Positions 16,769 to 25,943 are shown, numbered from the stretch's first letter. The stretch: DNA of 64,000 bases from VAZQ01 sp035293945 (GCA_035293945.1 DATGLV010000041.1:62001-126000), one strand, 5' to 3'. A program made the numbers and translations. Notes: generated by a model not told the origin, from the sequence alone.

Positions 16769-18121
16769 TTACGCCCCGGCCCGACCCATCCGGGGCGGTT
16801 CCGGATTGGCGAATCCGAACAGGCCGCCGGGGCGCAACAGGAACAGCGCAATCAAGACGCTGTAGATTACGGCGTCTCGCAACGTGATGTCGAAATAGGC
16901 CGACCACGCCGTCTCGATGAGCCCGACCGCGAGCCCCCCCAAGAAAGCACCGGTGATCGAGCCGATCCCGCCGACAAGCGCGGCGATCAGCGCCTTGACC
17001 CCGAGCAGCGTGCCCATGGCTAACCCGACATTGCCGTAGTAGACGCCGACGACGGCGCCGGCGAGGCCGGTGCTCGCGCCCGCCAGCACAAACGTGGTGG
17101 AAAGGAGCTTGCCGCCATCGACGCCGACGAGCGCGGCGGTCAGCGGATCATCCGCATAGGCGCGCCAGGACAAGCCGAAACGGGTGCGCGTGAACAGCCA
17201 CAGCATGCCAAGGGCCGCGGCAAGCGTGAGGATCACCAGCGCGACTTGCAGGGGCGTTACCGTCACCACGAAGGTGCCGGCCCGCGCCAGCGCAATCGGC
17301 AGCTGGAACAAGGGCGGCACCCAGCGTTCGCGCGCGCCTTGGGTGACGTGGAGGAATTCCTGGAGCGCGACCGCAAGCCCGGTCGTGGCGACCAGGATCG
17401 GCTGGCCGAGGCGATGGCGTGCATGCAAGGGCGCGATCACGATCGCTCCGATCACCGCGCTCCACAGCCCAGAGAAGACGGCCGCGACCGCAAGCGCGAC
17501 CGCAACGCCGGCAAGAGGATTGTCGAGCCCCAATGCGACCACGATCGCGATGGCACCGATCGCCCCATACGCGCCGAGCATCGCGATCTCGCCGAAGGCC
17601 AGATTGATGCGCCCGGTGATCCCGTAGATCAGCGAATAAGCGGTCGCGAGCAGCGCATAGACGGCGGAGAGCGCCGTAGCGTTGATGACCTGCTGTATCA
17701 CATAGGCCAACGGGAACGGCAGCGGCGGCACCGACGGCCCACGGGCTTCTGATACGCTCGCACTTTCCGGCGAGTCGAGCCAAAAGCGTTTGAGATAATA
17801 AAGCTGCGCATCGCCCAGCGCTCCGCTCTCGGTCTCGACCGCAATGAGGTCGAGCCGCTCGCCCGAGAACGTGCGGCCGGCGAAACCGCAGTCCAACCGG
17901 CGCACCCGCTCCGCCTCGCCGGGAGCGCGCACCGCATAATCAATGCGCACACCTTCCCGCCCGAGGCTCGCGGGGCCGTAACGTATCTCCCGGATCACGG
18001 CACCGTCGGCATTCAGCGCCAGAATGACCTGCCGGCAAAGCCGTAGCTGCTCGCTATCTACGCTGGGACTGCAAGTGCTGAGCGAGAGCGAGGCCGATGC
18101 CAGAACGATAAGCCACGGCAT
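16769..18121 (-). CDS. Orphan LivH-like ABC permease with an extra N-terminal extracytoplasmic domain
   Basis: The product has about 450 residues from ATG at 18121. Residues about 160-445 are a branched-chain amino-acid (LivH) permease with about eight membrane helices, the motif FGEIAMLGAYGA and the C-terminal RPGGLFG. LivH proteins are normally about 290 residues. Here about 150 extra residues precede it, beginning with a lipoprotein-like signal (SLSLSTCSPS) and a hydrophilic domain that would lie outside the membrane. No livM, livG, livF or binding-protein gene is nearby, so partners must be encoded elsewhere. The start is uncertain because no clear ribosome binding site was found. Confidence 0.85.
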   Translation of the reverse strand: MPWLIVLASASLSLSTCSPSVDSEQLRLCRQVILALNADGAVIREIRYGPASLGREGVRIDYAVRAPGEAERVRRLDCGFAGRTFSGERLDLIAVETESGALGDAQLYYLKRFWLDSPESASVSEARGPSVPPLPFPLAYVIQQVINATALSAVYALLATAYSLIYGITGRINLAFGEIAMLGAYGAIGAIAIVVALGLDNPLAGVAVALAVAAVFSGLWSAVIGAIVIAPLHARHRLGQPILVATTGLAVALQEFLHVTQGARERWVPPLFQLPIALARAGTFVVTVTPLQVALVILTLAAALGMLWLFTRTRFGLSWRAYADDPLTAALVGVDGGKLLSTTFVLAGASTGLAGAVVGVYYGNVGLAMGTLLGVKALIAALVGGIGSITGAFLGGLAVGLIETAWSAYFDITLRDAVIYSVLIALFLLRPGGLFGFANPEPPRMGRAGA

Positions 18122-18277
18122 GCGCCGCGCAATTGCGGCACATGCCGAAAGGCATTGTGGCAATCTGGCCAACCGGGCTGTCTCGATCCAATCGGCTTCA
18201 CAACCGGAGGACCATGACGATATCCATTCTCCATCGCAAGCGCCACGTAGAAGCGCCTAGACGATGAGATGCGCGGG

Positions 18278-18712
18278 CTAGATCTGCTGAGAGTGCTCGC
18301 CTCCCGGCTCGGAAATGCCGCACAAGGCGCTTGCGGCTCCCATCGGGCCCTCGGTCAAGGCGATGTCGGCGAGTGAAAGAATCCCGACCAGGCGCTTGGC
18401 GTGATTGACCACCGGGAGGCGCCGCACCTTGATATCGGCCATGTTCTTGGCGACCTCGTCGAGCTCCTCATCGTCGAAACAATACATCACCTTGGGGCTC
18501 ATGACATCGCGAACCGGGGTATCGAGCGATTTGCCGGCCGCCACGCCCCGCACCGCGATATCGCGATCGGTGATCATGCCGATCAGCCGGTCGTTGTCGC
18601 GAACAGGCAGGCAACCGCAATCGAGCTCAGCCATCATGCGTGCGGCTTCGCGCATCGACTGGCCCGGATCCACGACCTTCACGTCCCCGCTCATTGCCAG
18701 CTTCACTTGCAT
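18278..18712 (-). CDS. CBS-domain-pair protein
   Basis: This 144-residue cytoplasmic protein is made of two CBS motifs (about 12-65 and 75-128; VMSPKVMYCFDDEELDEVA and RRLPVVNHAKRLVGILSLAD). CBS pairs bind adenosyl ligands such as AMP, ATP or SAM and act as energy or redox sensors. GGAGG stands 8 nt upstream of ATG 18712. It lies 70 bp downstream of degP on the same strand, so it may share the EcfG-type transcript. Stand-alone CBS proteins of this type are often induced in stress, which fits. Confidence 0.9.
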   Translation of the reverse strand: MQVKLAMSGDVKVVDPGQSMREAARMMAELDCGCLPVRDNDRLIGMITDRDIAVRGVAAGKSLDTPVRDVMSPKVMYCFDDEELDEVAKNMADIKVRRLPVVNHAKRLVGILSLADIALTEGPMGAASALCGISEPGGEHSQQI

Positions 18713-18782
18713 TGGATGTCCTCCATGTCTCGCCACTCTGATCTTCCGCCTGATGCTCCGATGCGCGGAGCCCCGTCGGCCT

Positions 18783-20321
18783 TCACGCCGGATCGGGAGG
18801 AACGGCGACGAACCTGACCCCTTCCGCCGACTTGAGCTGCAGCAACGAAAATCGTTTGCCCTGGCTGCGCGCCTTGTTCAACGCAAGCTGAAATTCCTCG
18901 GGCGTGCCCACAGCTTGCCCATCAACCTGGGTGATCACATCCCCCACCGAGAGACCATGCACGGCGGCGCTTCCGTTGGGCTCGATCCCGACAATCTTGA
19001 CACCCCCGCTCTCGGAGCTGGAAGGCGCGTTGCCCGCGGCAGCAGAGAGCCGCAGACCGAGAGTCGCCGGAGGAGCATTATTTGTCTGCTGCCTGCTGAT
19101 CCGCGCCTCGCGCTTGACCGGAAGCTCTCCGAGCGTGACCGCAACCTCCTTTTGCCGACCGCCGTGCCGGATGCCCAGCTTGGCGGACATGCCGGGCCGC
19201 ATATCGCCGACCTTCCGGGCAAGATCCTGAGCATCGTTGATGGGCTCGCCGTTCAGCGACTGGATGATGTCACCAGTCGAGATACCGGCTGCCGCCGCCG
19301 GACTGTGTGCCTGGACCTCTCCGACAATCGCGCCGCGTGCTCGTTCCAGGTTGAGGCTCTCCGCCACCTCGGGCGTGACCGGCTGCAACTGCACTCCCAT
19401 CCAGCCACGGGTGACGAAGCCGTGCTCCCTGAGCTGCGGAATGACTTTCTTCACCGTGTCGGCCGGAATTGCGAATGCAATCCCGATCGAGCCGCCGGTC
19501 GGCGAGACGATCATGGTGTTGACGCCAATAACCTCACCGTCGACGTCGAAGGTTGGGCCGCCGGAATTGCCCTGGTTCACGGGCGCATCGATTTGGACCA
19601 AATCCTGCTGCATGCCGGCCCCGACATTGCGCTTGTCGGACGAGACGATGCCGGCCGTCACCGTTCCTGCGAGCCCAAAGGGGTTGCCGATGGCGAGCAC
19701 CCATTCGCCCACGCGCGGCGCCCGATCGGCGAGCTTCACCGGTATGAAATCGTTGCCGCCATCGATCTTGAGCAGAGCGAGATCGGTCACCGCATCGGTA
19801 CCGATGACTCTTGCCGTGAAGGATCTTCCGTCGTCGGTTTTCACCTCCGCGGTCTCATTGCCCTCGACCACATGGCGATTGGTCACCGCATAGCCGTCCG
19901 CTGAAATGAAGAAGCCGGATCCCTGGCTGACCAACCCTTCATGACCCCTTGGGTCAGGTGTGTCAGGTGCGTTTCCAGGTGAGTCGAAGAACCCGGGTTG
20001 ATCCGCCGGCGAGCCGGAGAATGGCCGGTCGCTCCGCGGAACCGAGGCGTTCGTCCGCACGCCAATCACGGACGGCTTCACCGCATCGACGATGTCGGGA
20101 AAGCTCGGCAGGCCAGGGCTTGATTGCGTTGCCGCTACATACAACAGGGACGGCACTGACCGGGCAAGCCGGGCCTGCGTCGTGATTGCATCGGCGGTGG
20201 CAGCTGCTGGTGAGCTCGCCGCGATGGCACCGGCTACCATTGCGCCCAGCAATATGAAGCGGAGCGGCGCCAAGCAAGGCCGACCCTGCGGATGGCGTCT
20301 TTCTTGGCGCGGCCTCGCCAT
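18783..20321 (-). CDS. degP: DegP/HtrA-family periplasmic serine protease (Do family)
   Basis: This 512-residue protease and chaperone handles misfolded periplasmic proteins. A signal anchor or Sec signal occupies about 20-43. The trypsin-like domain carries His150 (TNRHVV), Asp180 (TDLALLK) and Ser253 (NQGNSGGP), and two PDZ domains follow (about 310-395 and 430-505). ATG at 20321 has GGGAGG at good spacing. An EcfG-type promoter lies at 20422-20446. Which of the several rhizobial Deg paralogues it is cannot be decided. It is followed by the CBS-domain gene. Confidence 0.95.
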   Translation of the reverse strand: MARPRQERRHPQGRPCLAPLRFILLGAMVAGAIAASSPAAATADAITTQARLARSVPSLLYVAATQSSPGLPSFPDIVDAVKPSVIGVRTNASVPRSDRPFSGSPADQPGFFDSPGNAPDTPDPRGHEGLVSQGSGFFISADGYAVTNRHVVEGNETAEVKTDDGRSFTARVIGTDAVTDLALLKIDGGNDFIPVKLADRAPRVGEWVLAIGNPFGLAGTVTAGIVSSDKRNVGAGMQQDLVQIDAPVNQGNSGGPTFDVDGEVIGVNTMIVSPTGGSIGIAFAIPADTVKKVIPQLREHGFVTRGWMGVQLQPVTPEVAESLNLERARGAIVGEVQAHSPAAAAGISTGDIIQSLNGEPINDAQDLARKVGDMRPGMSAKLGIRHGGRQKEVAVTLGELPVKREARISRQQTNNAPPATLGLRLSAAAGNAPSSSESGGVKIVGIEPNGSAAVHGLSVGDVITQVDGQAVGTPEEFQLALNKARSQGKRFSLLQLKSAEGVRFVAVPPDPA

Positions 20322-20908
20322 GGAGGTCCTCCCATTTTTCGAGCGGTCTTCGACGCTCCCTTCCCTCCGGCGTTGAGCAGCGCAGCCGACGCTGTAATTC
20401 AGACGCCGCAATTATTTGTCGAACGTTTGTTTCGATGCGCGGTTCCAGGTGACGGTGCGCCGGTTCAATGATCTCGGCGCGCCAAGCTGTGTGCGCAGTG
20501 TCTTACGGAGCTCAGCCGTCGCCTTCGAAGAGAGCATCGCTGACATGACGGCAGGACATCCCACTGCCAAACCCGGGGAAATTCGCGCTGCAAAATTCGC
20601 GCTTCAGTGTTTCTTGCCGCACGCTCTTGAGCAAGCCTTGGCGGCGACCTTCTATTTCTATTGCAAGGCGCGGGTCGCGATCTCGCAGAACAATCTCGCG
20701 GAAAGAGCTCGCAATTCGCCGGGCAAAGAAGAAGCAAAAGAAGAACAAGTCTCGCCGTGGAGTTGGAACGATTTCGCGGCGCGGTGCTTTGCCCCTGCGA
20801 TCGCACGACCTGCGGACACGGTTGAGACCGCGTTCACTCGACCACTCGAGGGTGGGAGATCGAGTCACGTCACAACATGTCGAAGATGCCAGATAGGAGA
20901 GTGCAACG
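20322..20908. other. Intergenic region upstream of degP and a small conserved gene
   Basis: About 587 bp between divergent genes. The left part holds the degP leader and EcfG-type promoter. The rest is less GC-rich, includes a purine-rich run near 20728-20752, and must contain the promoter of the small gene at 20909. A 205-codon open frame crosses it but ends inside that gene in another frame and has no family features. Confidence 0.6.
20422..20446 (-). promoter_or_regulatory. EcfG-type general stress promoter upstream of degP
   Basis: On the minus strand GGAAC (20446-20442), a 16-bp spacer and CGTT (20425-20422) match the EcfG (sigma-EcfG) consensus GGAAC-N16/17-CGTT exactly. The -10 element is about 100 bp upstream of the degP start codon and points toward it. 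EcfG directs the general stress response in Alphaproteobacteria. Confidence 0.8.
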
Positions 20909-21202
20909 ATGAAATTGACATCGGCGCAGGTGCAAGAAACCTTGACGCAGTACGATGGCCAACCGATTCCCGACGACCATCGTTTGCTACCGCCGCTCAA
21001 CGAGCGATACGGCGACCACACATTTTTTCTTGACAGCAATGGCCTGAACATCCTCGAGCGTACCGCTAGTGCGGCTGACTCGCGCACGGCCCAGATCGTC
21101 AATCTCGCGGATTGGGCGGACGCCAACTGCACCAAGCTTGTCGCGCACGACCCGGAGCCAACCGATACGTTTGTCGCGATCGAGATGGGGCGCCCGAGCT
21201 GA
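20909..21202 (+). CDS. Small conserved protein of unknown function
   Basis: The product has 97 residues. GGAGAG lies about 8 nt upstream of ATG 20909. The soluble, acidic sequence (MKLTSAQVQETLTQYDGQPI; ERYGDHTFFLDSNGLNILE; ADWADANCTKLVAHDP) resembles short uncharacterised Hyphomicrobiales proteins. No signal peptide, membrane helix or known catalytic motif is seen. It ends at a strong hairpin shared with the convergent gene. Confidence 0.72.
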   Translation: MKLTSAQVQETLTQYDGQPIPDDHRLLPPLNERYGDHTFFLDSNGLNILERTASAADSRTAQIVNLADWADANCTKLVAHDPEPTDTFVAIEMGRPS

Positions 21203-21238
21203 ACGACGCTCGGCAGAGCTCCAGCCGGCAATAATAAC

Positions 21239-21275
21239 GCGGTGGTGGAGGTAGCTTACGCTCCTCCACCACCGC
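21239..21275. terminator. Strong hairpin between convergent genes
   Basis: A perfect 13-bp inverted repeat (21239-21251 and 21263-21275; GCGGTGGTGGAGG against its complement) surrounds an 11-nt loop. It sits midway between two converging genes, so it can end transcription from both sides. There is no T-run, so it may work with Rho or as a 3'-end stabiliser. Confidence 0.7.
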
Positions 21276-21323
21276 ATTGCATCCATTCCGGCACCGAGCG
21301 GCGGATGTGGTCAGCTGATGTAA

Positions 21324-21734
21324 TCAGCCGATATAGGCAGCGCGCGTCTGCTGCTTCTCTTCGGCTTCGGTCGCCGGCCGCACCGGAAGCTGCAGGACGG
21401 TTGCGGTCTGGCCTTCGAGCAAATGAGTCAGCAAGACGACCTGCCCGTCCGGAAATTCAAGCGCGTCGTGATGCGTATGCGGCAGATCGCGATTGACCTG
21501 TCTGAATACCGCCGTCCGATGCCCGATAGTTCTCGGCTTCCATCCCAGCAGACCCGCCGGAAGCGCCACCTCGGCGGAGAATGCGAGCTCAGTTCCGGGC
21601 AGGATACATACCGCAACGGCCCGATCCTCCGGCGCGGCGAACCCGCGTGTGCCACCCGGAAACTGCCGCGTCGTGAGTTGGTCACCCACCCGGGCTGGCC
21701 GCGTCATCGCATTGTGAAGGCTATAATCGCACAT
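21324..21734 (-). CDS. Conserved hypothetical protein (MCDYSLHN family)
   Basis: This 136-residue soluble protein starts MCDYSLHNAMTRPARVGDQL. ATG at 21734 has GAGGAG about 9 nt upstream. The pattern (RGFAAPEDRAVAVCILPGTEL; FRQVNRDLPHTHHDALEFPDG; LTHLLEGQTATVLQLP) recurs widely in Bradyrhizobium-like genomes without a known function. The HTHHD cluster could bind metal. A one-mismatch EcfG-type site lies at 21795-21819. Confidence 0.85.
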   Translation of the reverse strand: MCDYSLHNAMTRPARVGDQLTTRQFPGGTRGFAAPEDRAVAVCILPGTELAFSAEVALPAGLLGWKPRTIGHRTAVFRQVNRDLPHTHHDALEFPDGQVVLLTHLLEGQTATVLQLPVRPATEAEEKQQTRAAYIG

Positions 21735-21794
21735 GGCAGGAACTCCTCTTCGCATCGCCCCCTCGTGCCTGGCAAAGGCGTGAGCATCAAAATA

Positions 21795-21819
21795 AGCGTG
21801 CGGGCCAACACTTGGTTCC
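21795..21819 (-). promoter_or_regulatory. Near-consensus EcfG-type site (one mismatch)
   Basis: GGAAC on the minus strand (21819-21815), a 16-bp spacer and CGCT instead of CGTT (21798-21795). It lies 60 bp upstream of the MCDYS-family start codon and points toward it. The mismatch in the -10 element makes this tentative. Confidence 0.3.
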
Positions 21820-21860
21820 GCGCAGGCTCTTCAGGACGGGTCGGCCCTTCGCGGCACGCC

Positions 21861-22580
21861 TCAGCGGCGCGCTCGCCGGGCATGGAATTTCCGCGGCCGC
21901 TCCGGCTGCGGATGCAGCTGCCGATAGCGGGCGAGCAAGCGCTCGAAGCTTGCATGCAGCGTGGCTGCGATCTCCTCCCGACGCTCCAGACGCGACAGCA
22001 GCATCGCGGCCGCCTCCAATGTCGAAAGTCCGTCGCTGCGCGGCTCGCGCCGGAGCGCGCCATAGCGGGACCTCCGGGCGGGGGCAAGAACGACCCGTTT
22101 GCATTTCAGCATCCAGGCATTGCGCCACCACAGCGCCTTGGCCTGGCTCCAGGTACCGTCGAGGAGGATCACGCCCTCGATCTCGCGCAGCACGCTGTCC
22201 TGATGCTCCATCGCGCCGCCATTCTTGTTGACGACCACGATGTCGCGACCGGGCAGGAGCGATGCGGCCTTGACCGAGCCGAGGTAAAGGACCGCCCACC
22301 GCTGCGGATCAACAGGACGGCCGCGTATCTTCGACAGGCTCGGCCAGGACAGCCCGATTTTGAGCGACGCATCCTTGAAATGCAGGGCCGTGAGCAGCGC
22401 GGTACCGAGCTCGCGATCCTGCTCTTGCGGATGCTGCAGGATGAGGAGCGAGACTTTGTTGTCGATCGGCTTAATCCCGTCGCAGACGCAGAGCGCACGC
22501 GGCTTGTGACAGCGCGCGCATTCGGTATCCGGCTCCGAAGGCGGCGCCGGCTGGGCTCCGGCGTAGGGCGGCTCGTTCAT
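21861..22580 (-). CDS. DTW-domain tRNA-uridine aminocarboxypropyltransferase
   Basis: This protein of about 239 residues belongs to the DTW family (TapT/TuaA), which transfers the 3-amino-3-carboxypropyl group of SAM to uridine in tRNA (acp3U). It shows a zinc-like Cys cluster near the N-terminus (CARCHKPRALCVC), the motif LLILQHPQE and the signature DGTWSQAKAL. ATG at 22580 is chosen although its ribosome binding site is weak. Longer frames run into the end of the upstream GGDEF-EAL gene. The domain is complete. Confidence 0.88.
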   Translation of the reverse strand: MNEPPYAGAQPAPPSEPDTECARCHKPRALCVCDGIKPIDNKVSLLILQHPQEQDRELGTALLTALHFKDASLKIGLSWPSLSKIRGRPVDPQRWAVLYLGSVKAASLLPGRDIVVVNKNGGAMEHQDSVLREIEGVILLDGTWSQAKALWWRNAWMLKCKRVVLAPARRSRYGALRREPRSDGLSTLEAAAMLLSRLERREEIAATLHASFERLLARYRQLHPQPERPRKFHARRARR

Positions 22581-22641
22581 CGGCGCCGTATACGCCGGCG
22601 AACGCGCCGCCACAATCAGCCGCGGCGGCAGAGCTTGCTTT

Positions 22642-24402
22642 TTAGGAAGCCGAGGCCATCGCGGGCGCGCCCGGCTGCAGGAACATGCGCACGATCTCCG
22701 CGGCCGGCCGCGCATGGCTGAACAGGTAGCCCTGCATCTCCGTGCAGCCGACCGCCTGCAGCTGATCGAGCTGCTGTTGCGTCTCGACCCCTTCGGCCGT
22801 CGAGATCATGTTGAGGCTGCGCGCGAGACCGGCGACCGCATGCACGATGGCGAGCGGCTCGGCGCCATTCGACAGATCCTGGATGAAGGAGCGATCGATC
22901 TTGATCTTGTCGAATGGGAAACTGCGCAGATAGCTCAGGCTCGAATAGCCGGTGCCGAAATCATCCATGGCGATCTGCACGCCGAGCTTGCGCAGCGCGT
23001 GCAAGGTGGCGAGCGTGTTGAACGTGTTGTGCATCAGCACCGTCTCGGTGATCTCCAGCTGCAGGCGGTTGGCCGGCAGACCGGATTCCTCGAGCGCGCT
23101 GACCACGAGCTGGGTGAGATTGCGGCTCTTGAGCTGGGCCGGCGACAGGTTGACGGCGACCTTGACGTTTCCCGGCCAGCTCGCGGTCTCGGTGCAGGCC
23201 CGGCGCAGCACCCATTCGCCGAGCGGGATGATGAGGCCGGTCTCCTCGGCCACCGGAATGAACTCGGCCGGCGAGACCAGGCCGCGCCCGGGGTGATTCC
23301 AGCGCACCAGCGCCTCGAACCCGGTGATCTCGTTGCTTTTGAGGTTGACCAGCGGCTGGTAGTAGAGCTCGAACTCGCCGTGGAACAGCGCGTTGCGCAA
23401 ATCCATCTCCAGCTCGCGCCGCGCCCGCATGCGCGCGTCCATCTCCGGCTCGAAGAACCGGAAGGTGCCGCGGCCATCGCCCTTGGCGCCGTACAGCGCC
23501 ATATCGGCATTCTTCAACAGCTGGTCCGGCTCGGTCGCGTCCATCGGGGCGAGCGAGATGCCGATGCTGATATCGGCGATGACATTGTGTCCGTCGAGAT
23601 GATAGGGCTTGGTGATCGATTCACGGATGCGTTTGGCCAGGGCCACCGCGTCGCTCGGCTGCTGCATGCCGGTCATGATGATGGCGAACTCGTCGCCGCC
23701 GAGCCGCGCGATGGTATCCGGCTCGCGGGTGCAGCGGCGCAGCCGTTCAGCCACGACCTTCAACAATTCGTCGCCGATCGGATGGCCCAGCGTATCGTTG
23801 ACGCTCTTGAAGTGATCGAGATCGAGGCACAACACGGCAAGGCACTCGCCGCGCTTGACGCGCTTGAGCTCGTGATCGAGGCGCTCACGCAGCATCAGGC
23901 GGTTGGGCAGATCCGTGAGCGCGTCGTGGCGGGCCATGTGCACGATGCGTTCCTCGGCGCGCTGCCGATCCGTAATGTCCTCGTGGGTGGCAATCCAGCC
24001 GCCGCCCGGGATCGGGCTGCGCACGATGGAGAAGACGCGGCCGTCGCCGGCCTTGACGATGCTGTTGGAGACCTTGCCGGCCGCCACGTCCTCGAGCAGA
24101 TCGGCGATGTAATCGTCGGGGCTTCCGGCGAGCGCACCCACCGCGGCACGATGATCGAGCAGATCCTTCAAGGCGCAGCCCGGTACCGCCACTTCAGGCG
24201 AGAGGCCGTACATCTGGATGTAGCGTTGATTGCAGAACACCAGCCGGGCCTCGGCGTCGAACATCAGCACGCCTTGCGACATGTTGTTGATGACAGTGTC
24301 AAGCAGCAGCTGTTGCTCGGAGGCTGTCCGCGCACCCGGGCGTGGCCGCGCGCCCGGGAAAGTCAAGATGCTGGCGGCTGAGGCGGGTTGCGTGGCGTCC
24401 AT
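22642..24402 (-). CDS. PAS-GGDEF-EAL cyclic-di-GMP signalling protein
   Basis: This 586-residue protein has a PAS-type sensor (about 30-145), a GGDEF diguanylate cyclase domain with intact GGDEF (235-239) and an inhibitory RxxD site (226-229), and an EAL phosphodiesterase domain with EALVRW (from 363), EITET and DDFGTGYSSL. Both catalytic motifs look active, so the net effect on c-di-GMP is not predictable. No membrane segments are seen, so it is cytoplasmic. ATG at 24402 follows GGAGGAAA. It probably controls the switch between motility and attachment. Confidence 0.95.
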   Translation of the reverse strand: MDATQPASAASILTFPGARPRPGARTASEQQLLLDTVINNMSQGVLMFDAEARLVFCNQRYIQMYGLSPEVAVPGCALKDLLDHRAAVGALAGSPDDYIADLLEDVAAGKVSNSIVKAGDGRVFSIVRSPIPGGGWIATHEDITDRQRAEERIVHMARHDALTDLPNRLMLRERLDHELKRVKRGECLAVLCLDLDHFKSVNDTLGHPIGDELLKVVAERLRRCTREPDTIARLGGDEFAIIMTGMQQPSDAVALAKRIRESITKPYHLDGHNVIADISIGISLAPMDATEPDQLLKNADMALYGAKGDGRGTFRFFEPEMDARMRARRELEMDLRNALFHGEFELYYQPLVNLKSNEITGFEALVRWNHPGRGLVSPAEFIPVAEETGLIIPLGEWVLRRACTETASWPGNVKVAVNLSPAQLKSRNLTQLVVSALEESGLPANRLQLEITETVLMHNTFNTLATLHALRKLGVQIAMDDFGTGYSSLSYLRSFPFDKIKIDRSFIQDLSNGAEPLAIVHAVAGLARSLNMISTAEGVETQQQLDQLQAVGCTEMQGYLFSHARPAAEIVRMFLQPGAPAMASAS

Positions 24403-24575
24403 GTTTGGCCTTTCCTCCGGCGCTGGAGCTGCACGTCGGGCGGCCAGGAGGCCGCACCATGCTTGGTACAAGTCCGCATGGGAATTGTGCTTAGGGGGTG
24501 TTTGAATCCCATCAAGCAAATCATGATGGTTTTAAGCAAACCGGGCGAAAAGACGTCGCGACTTTTGCCGCAAAT

Positions 24576-24600
24576 CATCCGCATCCAGGTAGCGCGGATG
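24576..24600 (-). terminator. Hairpin after the fsr-like gene
   Basis: CATCCGC and GCGGATG form a 7-bp stem with an 11-nt loop, 10 bp past the stop of the leftward MFS gene. Only a short T-rich stretch follows, so it is a weak intrinsic terminator candidate. Confidence 0.35.
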
Positions 24601-24609
24601 AGGTCCCCC

Positions 24610-25818
24610 TCATTCTTGCCGCGAGTCCTTCAAGCTTGGCAGCAGTACCGTTAGGATTCCGATAGCCGGGAGGAACGCGCACGCCTGATACACGAAGTTG
24701 ATGCCCTTCCAGTCCGCAAGGACGCCAAGTGCGGCAGCGCCGATACCGCCTATACCGAAGATGAAGCCGAAGAATAGTCCCGACACCATGCCGACGCGGC
24801 CTGGCATCAGCTCCTGCCCGAAAACCACTATCGCCGGGAATGCGGAGGCCAGGATGAAACCAATGACGATGGACAGTCCGACGGTAGCATTGAGACCGAC
24901 GTGGGGCAGGATGAGTGTGAACGGCAGGATGCCGAGGATCGAGGCCCAGATGACGGGCTTACGGCCGACCCGGTCTCCGATGGGACCGCCCGCGACCGTG
25001 CCGGCAGCAACCGCGGCGAAGAAGACAAACTGGAAAATCTGAGCCTCCTGCGTCGGAAGCCCGAACTTCTCCTTCAGGTAAAAGATGTAAAAGCTCGTGA
25101 AGCTCGCCAGATAGACCCATTTCGAGAACAGCAATGCCAGAAGAACGGCCATCGCACGCAGGACTTGCTGGGGTGACAGTGCGGGATGCCGCTTGGGCGT
25201 TTTCCTTGCGGCGGGGGTCGGAGGATTGTTGAGCTGATACCAGCGACCGAGCGCGCTTGAAACGATGATGCCGGCCACCGCCGCGAGCGCAAACCAGGCG
25301 AGGCCAAGCTGTCCACGCGGCAACACAATGAACGCAGCCGCCAGCGGGCCAAGCGCCGAGCCGAAATTGCCGCCGAGCTGAAACAGCGACTGCGCGAGAC
25401 CATGCGAGCCGCCGGAAGCGAGACGGGCGATGCGCGAGGACTCCGGATGAAAGATCGACGAGCCGAGCCCGAGCAACATGCTGCCGATAAGCAGGATTCC
25501 GTAACTTGGCGCCCAGGCGAGCGTCAGCAACCCCGCCATTGACGACGCCATCCCGACCGGCAGCGAGTAAGGCGTCGGCCGCCGATCGGTGTAATGGCCG
25601 ATGAAGGGCTGAAACAACGACGCAATCAATTGATAGACGAAGGTGAGAGATCCGACCTGCGCAAAGCTGAGGTTAAAGCCGCCCTGAAGAATGGGATACA
25701 CGGCGGGCAAGAGCGCCTGCATCATATCGTTGAGCAGATGACAAAAGCTGGCGGCCCACAGCACGGAGAAAACCGCTTTGGGACCTCCGCGGCCAAGAGG
25801 GAGAGCTTGGGACGACAC
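24610..25818 (-). CDS. fsr: Fosmidomycin-resistance-type MFS exporter
   Basis: This 402-residue protein has 12 predicted helices. The N-terminal half (FCHLLNDMMQALLPAVYPIL, FQPFIGHYTDRRPTPYSLP, GSSIFHPESSRIARLASG) matches the Fsr/FsmR family, which exports fosmidomycin and other compounds. GTG at 25818 has AAGGA about 8 nt upstream. The AraC-type regulator is transcribed divergently 125 bp away and is the likely controller. The natural substrate is unknown. Confidence 0.9.
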   Translation of the reverse strand: MSSQALPLGRGGPKAVFSVLWAASFCHLLNDMMQALLPAVYPILQGGFNLSFAQVGSLTFVYQLIASLFQPFIGHYTDRRPTPYSLPVGMASSMAGLLTLAWAPSYGILLIGSMLLGLGSSIFHPESSRIARLASGGSHGLAQSLFQLGGNFGSALGPLAAAFIVLPRGQLGLAWFALAAVAGIIVSSALGRWYQLNNPPTPAARKTPKRHPALSPQQVLRAMAVLLALLFSKWVYLASFTSFYIFYLKEKFGLPTQEAQIFQFVFFAAVAAGTVAGGPIGDRVGRKPVIWASILGILPFTLILPHVGLNATVGLSIVIGFILASAFPAIVVFGQELMPGRVGMVSGLFFGFIFGIGGIGAAALGVLADWKGINFVYQACAFLPAIGILTVLLPSLKDSRQE

Positions 25819-25943
25819 GGATAATCCTTTGCAATTTTGGTTTTGGCCGAAACCTTGCGTCCGACCCTCCCCATACGCTAGGCAACCGGAATTCGGCCCG
25901 CCACCAATGTAGGGCCTATCGACTACTAGACTGGGCCATCCGG

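Noticed and set aside
20416..21033. A 205-codon frame in the degP upstream region
   Set aside because: It crosses the EcfG-type promoter region, ends within another gene in a different frame and has no family features.
22714..24381. A 555-codon open frame antisense to the GGDEF-EAL gene
   Set aside because: It has no domain pattern and is the usual complement of a GC-rich gene.
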